A stretch of 64,000 bases of DNA, taken from the NCBI RefSeq assembly GCF_000208745.1, contig NC_030858.1, positions 26,618,398 through 26,682,397 of the forward strand, read 5' to 3'. The notes under the pieces are model-generated. The model was given only the letters and a program-made list of their open reading frames with translations, had not been told where the DNA came from and did no database searches. Of the stretch, positions 47,667 to 59,024 are shown one piece after another (positions within the stretch are counted from its first letter, which is position 1; every line of letters begins with the position of its first letter). Both the position numbers and the translations under genes were made by a program. This stretch comes from Theobroma cacao. Lineage: Eukaryota; Streptophyta; Magnoliopsida; Malvales; Malvaceae.

Positions 47667-48752
47667 ATGGACGAAGATGAATCAAGCATGGTTTCAAATG
47701 CTAAATGGAAAGTGGCAGCAGCAGAAACTTCAGATTGTGGCAACAGCAACTACCCGTTACGTGCTAGCAAACGTTCCGGGCACGAAACCAATGCCTCATT
47801 AGCAAGGTTTAAAGGGGTTGTGCCACAGCAAAATGGACATTGGGGTGCGCAAATTTATGCCAACCACCAGAGGATTTGGCTTGGCACATTCAAGTCCGAG
47901 AAAGAAGCAGCTATGTCTTATGATAGCGCAGCGATCAAGCTTCGAAGCGTTGATTCCCATAGAAATTTCCCATGGGCTGAGCACAACATCCAGGAGCCTA
48001 ATTTTCAAAGCCTTTATAGTACAGAAGATGTCTTGAACATGATCAGAGACGGTTCCTATCAAGCCAAGTTTGCAGAATTTGTCAACATTCTATCTGAAAG
48101 GAATGGGATATTGGGCAGCAAAAGTGTGAACAAAAATTTGGTGCATGGTGATATGCATTTTTCTTGTGTACAACTTTTCCAAAAGGAATTAACTCCAAGT
48201 GATGTCGGTAAGCTTAATAGACTTGTGATCCCCAAAAAATATGCTGTTAAGTACTTTCCTTACATCTGTGAAAATGATGAAGAAAATGTGGCTGGTGTTG
48301 GAGTAGAAGAAATGGAGCTTGTTTTCTATGACAGGCTAATGAGGACTTGGAAATTTCGGTATTGCTACTGGAGAAGTAGCCAGAGCTTTGTTTTTACAAG
48401 GGGTTGGAATCGATTTGTCAAGGAGAAAAAATTGAAGGAAAGAGACATAATCACATTTCACACATGTGAGTGCCCTGCACTTGTGGAAAAAGATGCTCTA
48501 AATTTCTTCCTAATTGATGTAAATTATAATGGTGAACAACGTTGCATCAACGAGGACAAGGTCTTAAACGGATTGGAATCATCACCACAGGATTTGCAAG
48601 TGGAATTGGAACTGAATTTGGGGAAGAGCTTCTACTGCAGAATTGACAATTGTAACAGTCTGTTTAATGAAGACAAAGGTCTCAGTGGGTTAAAGTCATC
48701 CCATGATGTGGAGGAGAAAAGGGTTACTCTTTTTGGAGTTCAGATTAATTGA
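47667..48752 (+). CDS. AP2-B3 domain transcription factor (RAV family)
   Basis: An intronless frame of 361 residues, as usual for RAV genes. The start chosen is MDEDESSMVS at 47667. An in-frame ATG 63 bases upstream would add MPYFLFPNLSCYFVLHFDHSL, which is hydrophobic and unlike the family. The AP2 domain (about 47-103) has RFKGVVPQQNGHWGAQIY and RIWLGTFKSEKEAAMSYD. The B3 domain (about 168-285) has LFQKELTPSDVGKLNRLVIP and FVFTRGWNRFVKEKKLKERD. Such proteins bind CAACA and CACCTG elements in the nucleus and often repress growth, flowering or ethylene/ABA-responsive genes. The tail has LELNL (314-318), an EAR-type LxLxL, and TLFGV (354-358), close to the RAV repressor motif R/KLFGV, so a repressor is likely. 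Overall wording is nearest to Arabidopsis At1g50680/At1g51120 (from memory). Confidence 0.95.
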   Translation: MDEDESSMVSNAKWKVAAAETSDCGNSNYPLRASKRSGHETNASLARFKGVVPQQNGHWGAQIYANHQRIWLGTFKSEKEAAMSYDSAAIKLRSVDSHRNFPWAEHNIQEPNFQSLYSTEDVLNMIRDGSYQAKFAEFVNILSERNGILGSKSVNKNLVHGDMHFSCVQLFQKELTPSDVGKLNRLVIPKKYAVKYFPYICENDEENVAGVGVEEMELVFYDRLMRTWKFRYCYWRSSQSFVFTRGWNRFVKEKKLKERDIITFHTCECPALVEKDALNFFLIDVNYNGEQRCINEDKVLNGLESSPQDLQVELELNLGKSFYCRIDNCNSLFNEDKGLSGLKSSHDVEEKRVTLFGVQIN

Positions 48753-49146
48753 CAGAGACAGTGTTGATTCTCATTTATATATTTAGGGCTTCTTGTATTT
48801 GATTCCGTTCTTTTGTTTACCTTCTTTCTCAGGTCGCATTAGCTCAATTAAGTTGCAATTTCCTCAGCAGTTATTTAGTTGTATGGAAAAGCTAAACTAT
48901 TATCTTTGCAAATAGGAGACCTAATAATCCTGCAAAATCAAACTTATATATCTATTAATTAGTATGAGAAACGGCTTCTGGTGATTTCTCGTGCAAATAC
49001 AACAACCGGACCTATTTGTCCTTGTAAATTTTTGCCTTTTGTGGGATCCAAATACAACTATATAGAGAGTAATTATCTACACGTTCATACAAATCTAACC
49101 ACTGATCTGATGAACGGTTGTGATCATATAATATTAAATTTATATA
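48753..49146. other. 3' flank of the RAV gene
   Basis: No gene. The probable 3' untranslated region continues for some 100-200 bases. No strong AATAAA is visible. The right end is the target duplication of the following LINE insertion. Confidence 0.5.
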
Positions 49147-49809
49147 ATTTTTTTTAATCAAGACAGGATTACGAAAAAGCCGCAGCTTACATGATCAAAA
49201 GAGGCCGCAGACAAACAAAAACGGTAGCTGCGGGAAGAAGACCACGACACCACTTAAGTGGTGGTGGTGGCGTGATGGCCTCTGCAGTCAAAAGCAGCAA
49301 CAAGGAAAGGATTCCCTGTACAAAATTGTATACAAGAGCTGTACACTCTACACGAGAGCTAACCATATTCAACAACAACCAATAAACACACTATTCGCAT
49401 CAAAGAGACCACAGTAATTACTAGCAGAGAAAAGACCCAAAGCAGCAACAAGGACTGGTTATCGAGTCAAGAAAGGATCAAGCATGAAATCAGCCATGAC
49501 AGAACAGATAAAAACCTAATCAAGAAACAACCCTGCATAAGAGATAGCAAAAATAGCCATCACCATCAATCAACCAGAACCCACATTAGCGTTTATAGGA
49601 GCACCACCACTTACAAGATGCATTGGATCAGAACTGATCCACAACAGATCCTGGCGTCTTTGAACGCCATTTGCGAGTTGGTCGGCAGCCTCGTTGGAAG
49701 AACGAGGTATATGAGAGATATTCTAAGTATGAGCTTTCTCAAGCAGTTTAGTGATTTGGATGGCATGACTTGTTAATTTCCAAGGAACATCAAAAGGATT
49801 TTTTTATAT
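49147..49809 (-). mobile_element. 5'-truncated L1-type LINE, 3' end only (663 bp)
   Basis: It is flanked by a 16-base target duplication with one mismatch: ATATTAAATTTATATA (49131-49146) and ATATTAAACTTATATA (49810-49825). The minus strand ends in an A-rich tail (TTGATTAAAAAAAATT) beside the left duplication, as expected for target-primed reverse transcription. Coding remnants of the C-terminal RNase H lie at 49800-49570. It is more GC-rich than its surroundings, which suggests it is younger than other repeats here. Confidence 0.9.
49570..49800 (-). pseudogene. LINE RNase H C-terminal fragment
   Basis: The minus strand reads NPFDVPWKLTSHAIQITKLL, EKAHT, one stop, NISHIPRSSNEAADQLANGV, then QRRQDLLWISSD and a terminal stop at 49570. 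The phrase HIPRSSNEAADQLA matches the last RNase H motif of plant L1 elements (pattern H-x-x-R-x-x-N-x-x-A-D-x-L-A). One internal stop shows that it is non-functional. Confidence 0.8.
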
Positions 49810-49825
49810 ATATTAAACTTATATA

Positions 49826-52800
49826 GTTAAATGAATGATTTACATGCATATATATATTTTGTGCCAGTCACCTATAACTTATTTGAAGAATCTAATAATT
49901 TCTCCCCATACTAAGAAGATTAATTGATATACTCATTTCACAAGCTGCCTGGTTTTTAGTTGATGTACTCATTAATTTATCCAATTTCACAAGTGAAAGT
50001 TTTATGTTTCAAATTTGACAATAATTCATGTTTGATTAATAGTTAGTGTTTTGAACTTTAACATTAACAGGTATTACCTTTTTCTTATGGTGTAATCATT
50101 GGAGACATAAAAATTTTTAGAAGACTATTTCACTTACAATTCTTTATATTATAACAATACTATGTATTCAATCATCACTTATAAACGTTAAGGTCCATAT
50201 TAAACTCTATGAAAATTATAATACAATAATTGTAAACGATATAACATCTAAGTTATGCTCATTGCTTCTTTAAACATGTCTGTAGAGAAGCTAATAGTTT
50301 AGTACACACTTTTGCACAGTTTCTTTATTCGTAGCAAAAGAAGTACTACGACCTGAAATCAGAATCTTTATACCCTAACTCACCCTTCTCACCTGAACTA
50401 AGTGCCAGTGACGCCTTTCAACACGTTGATTGTGTAATCGATGCTACTAGATCCTGCCGGTCTTATTCCTTGCAGTGGGACTTGTTTACTTGTGTTAAAA
50501 AACTGTTGTAAATATACATGTGTAGACAGCAGAGGAGGGAGATGAAATGAAGGGTAATAAGAGGGAGTTGATTTCACCACAAAACAATTTGTTTCGAGTG
50601 ATAAGGACGGGTCCATATTAAACTGTGCAACAGTGACTTATCAAATCAAAACCAAAGAAAATGTCCATTTCAAGTTAAGTATCAGCAGATAAGCTGTCTC
50701 CCACTCAACTCTCTTTCTTCACTGTTTACAGCATAAACTGTCTTCCACTTTGTCACTCCTTTCTCCCTCAATTCTCCTTGGCTTATGCGCCGCGCATGTG
50801 TAATTAAGCTACTTGTCCAGTTTCTGAAATGATATATAGTAATACTATTGCTGTTAATAGTTCAATTTAGCAATTGTTCTCATGTGTATGATGGACGACC
50901 GACATTTTATGATAAGCACAATTGATATTATGTCATCCTCAATTTAGCCCTTTTCTATCATTCCAAAAATACAAGCATCATAGGTTTAGATTATTTATTC
51001 AAATTGCAGCGTATATATGTCCTAATGTGTGCTTTGACAATTAAATGTTTCTTTTATAATTCTTAGAAATTGATTTCATCAAAGGCAACTTATTATTTGT
51101 CTCGCATAAAACATTTTTAAAAGATCTCAAGTTTAAATCTTCCCACGGGAAGATAAGATTTACAAAACAAAACAAATATCTTTTTATATAGTCCAAAAGA
51201 TCATATATATGCTAAAAAAACGAAAAAATGTATTATTTATAATAGATTTTAATAAAAAAAATTATTTTTTAATTTAAAAGAAATTTAACTTCAATATTTT
51301 GATTAAGAGATGCATGCATTTATTATTAAGCCAAAAATTTAATGCATGCATTTAATTTAGCCAACAGTAGTGCACCATGCACGATGATAATTAAGTTAAC
51401 CTTTTCCTACAAAATTCATTATTATTTTTTTATAAAAGCAAAGTAAAAATTTTTTTTTTTTTTTGAAAATCATAAAACAGCTTCCATTAATAAAATGGGA
51501 ATGAAAAGAATTCCCATGGTAAGAACACCACCAAGATAACTGCATATTGGTGGAATTTTCTCCCTCCAACCACTATGATATGTACTATTGAAATGGAAAT
51601 GAGTGTGCATCTATTAAACAAGTTGAATTAAATTTTTCATTTTTATGACACAACAAACCCATTTAAATACAATTAACTCAATTAACTTGTTTAAATGGGT
51701 ATTGTAAATGGATTAAAATTTCATATTATAAGAAATGATACAATAATGTTAACAAATCGTGTCTAGAATTTTTAGGTCTCCGTAGAAGCATCTACATCAA
51801 AGCTTTCCACAAGAGCTAATCCCTAGAAGATGAAGGAACAAGGAAATAACTGTTTTTAAAGTTTTGATACTGTTAAAATCCCACTGGATGATGCCTGTTT
51901 TTCCCCACATTTTTTCTCTTCTAAGCATAATGTCATAAATCATTTTATTTTAATATTTACAACTATTTATGTGACCCAAAGGTGACAAAGTAGACATATT
52001 GCTTTTTTTTTCCTTTTGATTTACATTTTTCAAACTTTTGTCACAAGTTGTTCAAATTTTTTTGACTTTTTTATTTATAGGTTGGGCCTGTCATCAAGCA
52101 AAATATATTCATAGTTAAAACATTTAATTTGAATAATATTTCAAAAAACAAAAAGTACATATTTTGGCTCTCTCAAAATTCGACCTTCCTTGAGTGGAAG
52201 GAATGTGAAAGGAAAATTTCAAACAATCTTATCACTAACTTTTTTTTTTTTCATTTTTCATCCTTTGTACCAAATATGAGACAGGAAAACAATTTCCTTC
52301 TTTTTCCTTTCATTTGCCCTCCTTTTTCTTTTTTCTTTATTCCTTCTAAACGTAGTTTAAATTAAGATATATGAGTACCAATGAATTCACATAATGAAAA
52401 GTGGAAGCAATTGTACAAACTGAATTTCTAGTATATTTTGAGGTTATTGCAAAACATACCAAAATTTCGGATCAAGTTGTGTTCAATCAAACATGTAAAA
52501 TAAATGTAGTCACAACCCTACAAAGGCCAAAAGTAATAGTGAACACCTCAGGTTTTGCTTGTGCACACAATACGTTTCCTTTTGTTGCTTTTAGTTTTCT
52601 ACATGATTACGATATACTCATATTTGATCCCTACATCTTCTTAGGTGCATGTCATCGTCATTAAAAAGAAAAAGTTAGGTCACCTATCCATTTTTTTTTT
52701 TTGGAAAAAGTCATCTATCCTATTATTATTATGTTAATAAAAAATTGCAAAATCTAGCCAAATTTGTGAGCTTCATGAACAAGTTTTATATAATTATACA

Positions 52801-52906
52801 ATTCTCATTTGTAAACTATTTGATCTCTCATGATTCACACTTCATTATTTCAATCGAAAACAACACATGTCAAAGGAAATAACATCCCCTCGTATCTAAG
52901 GGTAGA
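49826..52906. other. AT-rich intergenic region without a supported gene
   Basis: Only short reading frames without recognisable domains were found (50398-50616 minus and 52401-52664 plus were considered). A tRNA-like phrase, TCTCAAGTTTAAATCTTCCC, occurs near 51125, and A/T homopolymer runs near 51450 and 52240. Nothing stronger is seen. Confidence 0.5.
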
Positions 52907-55837
52907 TGTCAAACCCTGTTCTATAAAATAATTATGACGTCATTTACATGCTCATTAGAATGGTTGCATATTTAGAAAGTTTGAGAAATCGTTAAAAGAC
53001 GATATTGCCCCTATTGGTACCATTAAGTCGATTAAGCCTCGAACTAGTTCAAATAGAAATTTTAAGGTGAAATTAATAGTTTCACAATCCATGAATGATT
53101 TAAAATGGTGATTTGGAGTTCGATGATCAATTTGGAATCAAATTGGAATTTTCACTATCCAAGGGCAAAATGGTCATTTGCTACCTGGGGACAAAATGAG
53201 AATTTTAGAAAAGATATTTTTGACCCTATTTGACTTATTGGAGTATGATTTGAGTAATTGAAGTATGATTTGAGGTTTAGAAGTAAAAAATTTTAATTTC
53301 GGTATAATTTGGAGTATAAGGGCGAAATGGTAATTTTACCACTTCGGGGGCAAATCGGTAAATTTTCACCTTGACATTGGTCCAGACCAAGGGATTTTAT
53401 TCATCATGGAAATGGATAAACATGAGAAATATGTGGTAGATAAGAATTAAAAATCAAATATTTAAAATTTAGACCAATGGAAACATGCCATGTGTCAAGC
53501 TTAGGATATTTTATTATTTAACTTAAAAATCAGCATAAATCAGCCCATTATCTCTCCAAATATTCAGCCAAGCAAGGAAGAGAGGGAAAGAAAGGAAGAA
53601 CAAACCCTAGGTGAAGAATTTCAAGAGAAAAGTGTGGGAAATTCAAGGAAACAAGTGACAAAAGGTAAAATTTCTTGATTTTGACTTGTAATCTACCTTT
53701 CCCATGTATTTCTCCTTATTTTTCATGGTTAAATTACATGTTTTCATGATGAATTCATGGCTAGTCAAAATGGGTAAGGAGAGAGAACGATGTTGGATTG
53801 ATTTGATTTTAAGATATGTTAGTGTTTTTAGTTAGTTTAGCATATTTAGAAGCAAAACAATAAAAAAGGAATCCATTTTCCCCATGAATCTTCATGGCCG
53901 AATCTTCCTTGATGTGTGTGGGTGATGGATTGTTATTATTTCAAGAGAAATGGCTTAAAAAATGATGAATAATGGTGAGAAAATTAAGTAGGAAAATCAC
54001 GGTGTTAGTGCACTGTAATGGCCGAATTTTTTCATGAAGAAATGGGAAGGTTTTGATGCAAAAATTGGTGTTATTTGAATAATGTTTGGTGAATTGAGGT
54101 ATTAGAAAAGAAATTGAGTGATTTGGAGCCAAATCGGACACAATTGTTGTTTAATTGGGGTAATAGGTCGAATTAGGTCAGCACCGTATTTAAGCGGTAG
54201 TCAGATAAGTTGCATATCATATCATGCATATACACCAAGCCTGAATTGATTTTACAATGGTCAAGCACTGATGTGGTGAATTATATATTGTACATTGTGG
54301 ATAGGTGGTGAGCAAATTACTCTGGTAAAAGTACAGAGATTATGCTTGAAGACTAGGATTAGGAGTACATCGACTCCTAGAACTGTGAGTAAACTTATGA
54401 TCGTCTTAATTATCTAAAGTCATTTTATACAATTGTGTGATTTTATAGAAAATGGGTTTAAATAGTAAATTGCTATGTTTTAGGAGAAATTGTGATTTTA
54501 TAAAATGATTTTATAAATTTTCTGAAAAATTGAATACTGATTTTGAAAATAGAGTAATTGGAGACTACCTGCTTGTGTTATAAATTGTGTTTTAAATTAT
54601 ATGGCTTATAGCAATATGTGAGCATGAATGGCAAAGTCGGTATATGTATCAAAATTAAATATACTATGTATTCAGCCTTGAGAGGCTAGGTTGCGATAAA
54701 TTGCTATGCATGCAGAAAAAGATTTTATAAATCAGGTGGTATATAAAATAATCCATAGTCACTACAGTGGTGGGGGTTTCCGTGGACTGCCTATGAGAGG
54801 GGCACGGTAATCCAATTATATATTTACCTCCGGGGGGAGATGTTGGATGAAGTATCTCTTAAGGTAAAGATTTGAGTGCACTTCACGTGGACCACCGCGT
54901 GAGAGTGAGACTCAGCCAACGTCAAGGAACAGTTGTGTGTCAGATGCGAAAACATGTTTATGGGTATGGAACATTTAACAGCCTTGGCGGTCTTAGTGGA
55001 ATACCTTGACGAAGGTACCCACGAGAACGATTTTGGCAGGAGCCAAGTTTTGTGAGATATATAAGCCATGTTGATTATTTAAGTAAATTGAGCATTCATG
55101 TTATGAAATATATATTGGAAAAGAATATTTTAATTCGTCTCCATTTACTCGCCTTTAGATAGTTTAAATGGTGTTTGTTTACTCACTGAGATTTTATAAT
55201 CTCACCACCCTCCTTTCCTCATATTTCAAGCTCGGGGATTTTCATAATTAGCTGATTTTGACAAGGACCTTCATTGGGACTTGAATCGGCAAAAGCTATA
55301 GGTTTTCAACTTCCGATGCATTTTGGTTAGATGCCCACGTGTTACTGTAAAAGTAATTTTATACTTTGGTTATTTGCTTTATAGTATATATGAATATAAT
55401 TAACTTTTACGCTATAAGAATTATTTACCGATAACTTTATAAAAATTATTTTACAATAAAATAGTTTATTTTATTGAATATTTTATTATATTCAAATGGT
55501 CAAATTTTCACTTCAAATGAACGTTTTAGATACTTAATTTGTTTTTAAATCACTAATATATTTTCTGCTTACCTACTACATTTTTAGCAAGTTTTGAGAT
55601 TTTTGACGAAAAATGACAAAAATGCCCATGTGAGTCAAAAAACAATATGTTATGTTCTGATTTGAAAATGACTCGTAATCCTTCGAATTACGATATTTGA
55701 TAACTATTGCTCACCAGGGAAGTGCGAAAGCTGATACGAGAGCCTTGCGAGGTTTCGATCGGCATTCGAGGTGAAGAATGTCTGTCGAGGCTTCGCGGCG
55801 GTTGTCACGAGCTCGATGAGAGTTCCGGGTCGTGACA
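52907..55837 (+). mobile_element. solo LTR, Ty3/gypsy-like family 3 (2931 bp)
   Basis: TGTCAAACCC to GGGTCGTGACA with a perfect five-base target duplication GTAGA (52902-52906 and 55838-55842). The first 430 bases match the LTR at the left window edge (1-418, inverted). The end GGGTCGTGACA is shared with family 1, pointing to related lineages. No internal element sequence is present. It holds the spaced block CTCCGGGGGGAGATG near 54830, with no coding sequence. Confidence 0.93.
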
Positions 55838-55842
55838 GTAGA

Positions 55843-56640
55843 AGGTAGATCCCCCCAATATTTTTAAAATTATTAATTTGTTATATATATCTAATAGCTC
55901 TTTAAAATTTTTGAAAAAATTTATTTACTATATATATTTTTATGGCCTCTTAAAATAATTATTTTATTAAATAAATAATATAAATAATAAAATAATCCCA
56001 CAAGCACTACTCAACTTTACTTTAATTTAAATTGCTCTGTACCTTTTTCTTCTTTCTCTTTCTCTTTTTCTTCTCTTTTGTCCTTTTGTTTTTACTTTAG
56101 TCTTTTCTTTGTAATTCACTATTAAAACACACTTCATTCTTTGAAAGAAATTTACGAGCTTGTGAGCTTAGATAAGGAAGGACAGGAACCACTCACTATC
56201 ATCGTGTGAAATTAAGAGAAGGTAGAGTTTTCTTTTATATTTTTATTTCTATTTATATTACTCAACTATATATATATATATATTGAACCATTGTGTCAAA
56301 TCTTGTATATTGTATTTAACTATTTATATTTTGTGCATTATAGTTGTATTTTACTATTTTAAGTTTAAATATAAATAAAATAAGAATATTTAATGTTGAT
56401 TCCATTTTTTTCAAGTTTAATTAAAGACTATTGTATGTCTTTCTTTTCTTATTCCTTTTGATTTATATGTTATATAAAATTATTATTTATGATGAATCTT
56501 TTGATTGTTGGTTAAGTTCAACATGTTAATTTTAAAACTTTTTAGTCCTTATTCTTTTTCTCTTTGGTTACTCCAACAAAAGTTGACTAGCTCTGCCCTT
56601 GCTCGTATGTCACATTAATTTTTCAACTTTGGTTCAGAAA
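55843..56640. other. AT-rich sequence, possibly a decayed DNA element
   Basis: It runs from AGGTAGATCCCCCC to near GACTAGCTCTGCCC (56588-56601). Both ends read like the ragged termini of some plant hAT-like repeats, but no inverted repeat or target duplication was found. No coding region is seen. Confidence 0.35.
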
Positions 56641-56889
56641 ACAATACAACTCCTAGACCACTTCATTAAACCAAAAACACAACCACACTCTCAACAAGGT
56701 GAATAGTGGCACAAGCACCTACAAGGTAATTACAACAAATCGGTGGATCACAATTAGTAGCTTTAAGATTGACCAACAAAACAAACACAAAAATCAATTT
56801 CAATGATCAAAACCACAACTAGAGCTTTCATAACACATGAGAAATAATAATCTAGTAACTAAAAAACACTTGCAACAAATCATGTTCTT

Positions 56890-57412
56890 TCCTCACCCAT
56901 TATTTTTGCAAGAAAGGTTGCAAAGCTTCTAGCTGACCTCAGTGTCATATATGTCAACTACCTAGTTTGATTTTTAGACTGTTAATTTGCAATTCAAGCC
57001 ACCTCATTTTCCAATGTGATGATGCAAAGTTTATAACCTACTTAACAACATTGTTTGAGTCACTTTCAATTAACAAGCTATGAAATGATGTTTACTTGAA
57101 TGTCAAGTATATTACAAATTCTTCTTGAATCACAAGCAATTTTGCTTGATTTGCATCTCCTACTCTTGTTGACGTCAAGAAAGTTACTAAAACGTTTCCT
57201 TGATCATTCATAAAGCTCTTCCTATTTCGATCTCAATTGGATAGCTCTATATGGCCTTTTCTACATTAAACTTTAACTACCCATGTCCTGGATTACTCCA
57301 TGTGACTATTTGCTTATAGGCTTTGTTCATTTTGGTTGCATTCATTAACTGCAAGAATCTGAAAATGTTGCTTAACGAGCTATTCTCTTTCAATCATTTA
57401 GATTTGACCTAA
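56890..57412 (-). pseudogene. LINE RNase H domain remnant
   Basis: About 57290-57060 on the minus strand, across frameshifts, gives SNPGHG then LKFNVEKAI, and VLVTF-like, VGDANQAKLLVIQEEF-like and SLLIESDSNNVVK-like strings. These correspond to the usual RNase H blocks (GWLKFNVDGA, E-A-x-A-L, ESDS-N). It is the continuation of 59020-60840 on the other side of the solo LTR. Stops are numerous. Confidence 0.65.
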
Positions 57413-59019
57413 TGTTGCTTGCTAAATTACTAAGATATTTGTTTTAAAGATTTTCTCAATTCAGGAAGGAAATCATGCAAGTGCACATGGTCATCAACAA
57501 ATAATATATTAATAAGTTGAGTTTGTCGATCCCTTAAGGAGTTGGTTTCTACTTGTTGCTAATTACTAAAAGTATAACAAGCTAAGTTTTATCCAAGCAC
57601 TAAAAAAAAACAAGTTGATGAAATGAAATGAAATTTAATTTTAAAATCTAAATTAATCTAAAACTTGCAAAATAAAATGATAGTGGGAGAAACACTGTAA
57701 TTAAAGCCTAAGACTATGAATTCAGCTATTGCTTTATTGGGATACAAGATTAATTAACTACCTACTTTTTATGGGGATCAATGTTAGTCTAGGTTCCTTA
57801 AGCATGCATAATACTCTGTCGAGTCATCACACAATTCCTAGCTTCATTAACTATCTATATGTCTATAGAAAATTAGTTAAAGCCAAGTTAATTAAGTTTA
57901 TGTCCTATATTTGACTATGTATGATTAATAGGTATATATCTATCCTATTAATTAATCACCCACTTAATTTCTTAACATGGAATGAACATACACTACTCAA
58001 ATTTAGGGCTATTTAGACTATATTTGTCAATCATCATCTAAAACCCCATACTCAACTTGTTGGTGATTAAGCAACAAATGAGGCAATAAGCACTTATTTG
58101 AATAAACATTGATATTCCCATAAAAAGCAAGTAGAAATCAATCCTAATTATCCAAACTACACAATAGCAGCCACCATAATCCCAGATTAAGAGTTCTAGC
58201 TCAACATATTCAAAAGACAATTACACATTTCAGCAAAATGAAACATTGTTCTACAAAAAGAATTAGAAAGAGAAAATCAAATCTAGGGTGAGAAATTGTT
58301 TGGTGTAGTTTTTTTATCCTTCCAAGCTCATGATTCTTCTTCTGTTTCCTCCTTTCTTCTTTTGTTTTTTATTTTTCTCTCCTCTAGCAGCTGCTCTAAC
58401 CTTTCCCCCTTGAAAATGGCCTATATATACCTCTTTTAAAGCCCTAGATTTAAAAGTCGAGAATTATAAATTTTCAAAACCACATTTGGGCTTTGGGTGG
58501 CTGGTGTTGCGATGCCCAGCTCACTGTTTTATGTGGGAGACATGTCTTCTTGGCTCTTCAAGTTGCCTAGTGCATAGTTGCTGCGGTCCAACTACTTCTA
58601 ACACGATTTTGACCATGTTTTGATCAGAAATGGGTGAAGTGATAAATATAAAGGTTGTAGCCTTCCTTTTAGATTTCTAATGGTCCAAGAATCACGTTGA
58701 TTGGAATTCTGTAGCTTTAGTTATATCTGAATACCACAGTATGTTTAGTGAAGTCTACACTTGGCTAACTTATACAATTCCTTGCCACTTGACCCCTTTT
58801 CTTTTGAGGACCTTAAAAACATAGGAATTAAATCAACCATAGCTAAAAACAAGTATTTTTACCATACGAACTAAAGTAACTTGAAGTAAATTAGCTCAAT
58901 CATTAGTTAACTAATTAAAGAAAAATGAAGAAAACTACTTAAAACTTTGCCTAAACTCAAAACTTAGCCATTTTATCACTCAAAATATGACAAGATAACT
59001 CTATATAATAGAGTTATCA
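57413..59019 (-). mobile_element. solo LTR of family 2, copy D (1607 bp)
   Basis: TGTTGCTTGCTAAATT to GAGTTATCA with a perfect target duplication CCTAA (57408-57412 and 59020-59024). It matches copies A, B and C, for example TTGATTGGAATTCTGTAGC and the end GATAACTCTATATAATAGAG. A minus-strand TATA box lies at 58431-58440. Its first 85 bases differ from copies B and C, so it may be a subfamily. It splits the LINE. Confidence 0.9.
58431..58440 (-). promoter_or_regulatory. putative TATA box of LTR family 2, copy D
   Basis: The minus strand reads GTATATATAG, in the same relative place as the TATA box of copy B (12852-12860). Confidence 0.45.
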
Positions 59020-59024
59020 CCTAA

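Noticed and set aside
50398..50616. Minus-strand open frame of 72 residues (starts MDPSLSLETN)
   Set aside because: It looks slightly gene-like in composition, but no family was recognised and no neighbouring exons were found. A transcript would be needed.
51110..51180. tRNA-like phrase (TCTCAAGTTTAAATCTTCCC)
   Set aside because: Only a B-box-like word. No cloverleaf, no A box at the right distance, and no A tail.
52401..52664. Plus-strand open frame of 87 residues
   Set aside because: No domain and low-complexity surroundings. Probably chance in AT-rich DNA.
54824..55069. Minus-strand frame of 81 residues in the solo LTR
   Set aside because: It lies inside an LTR with defined ends and no coding history.
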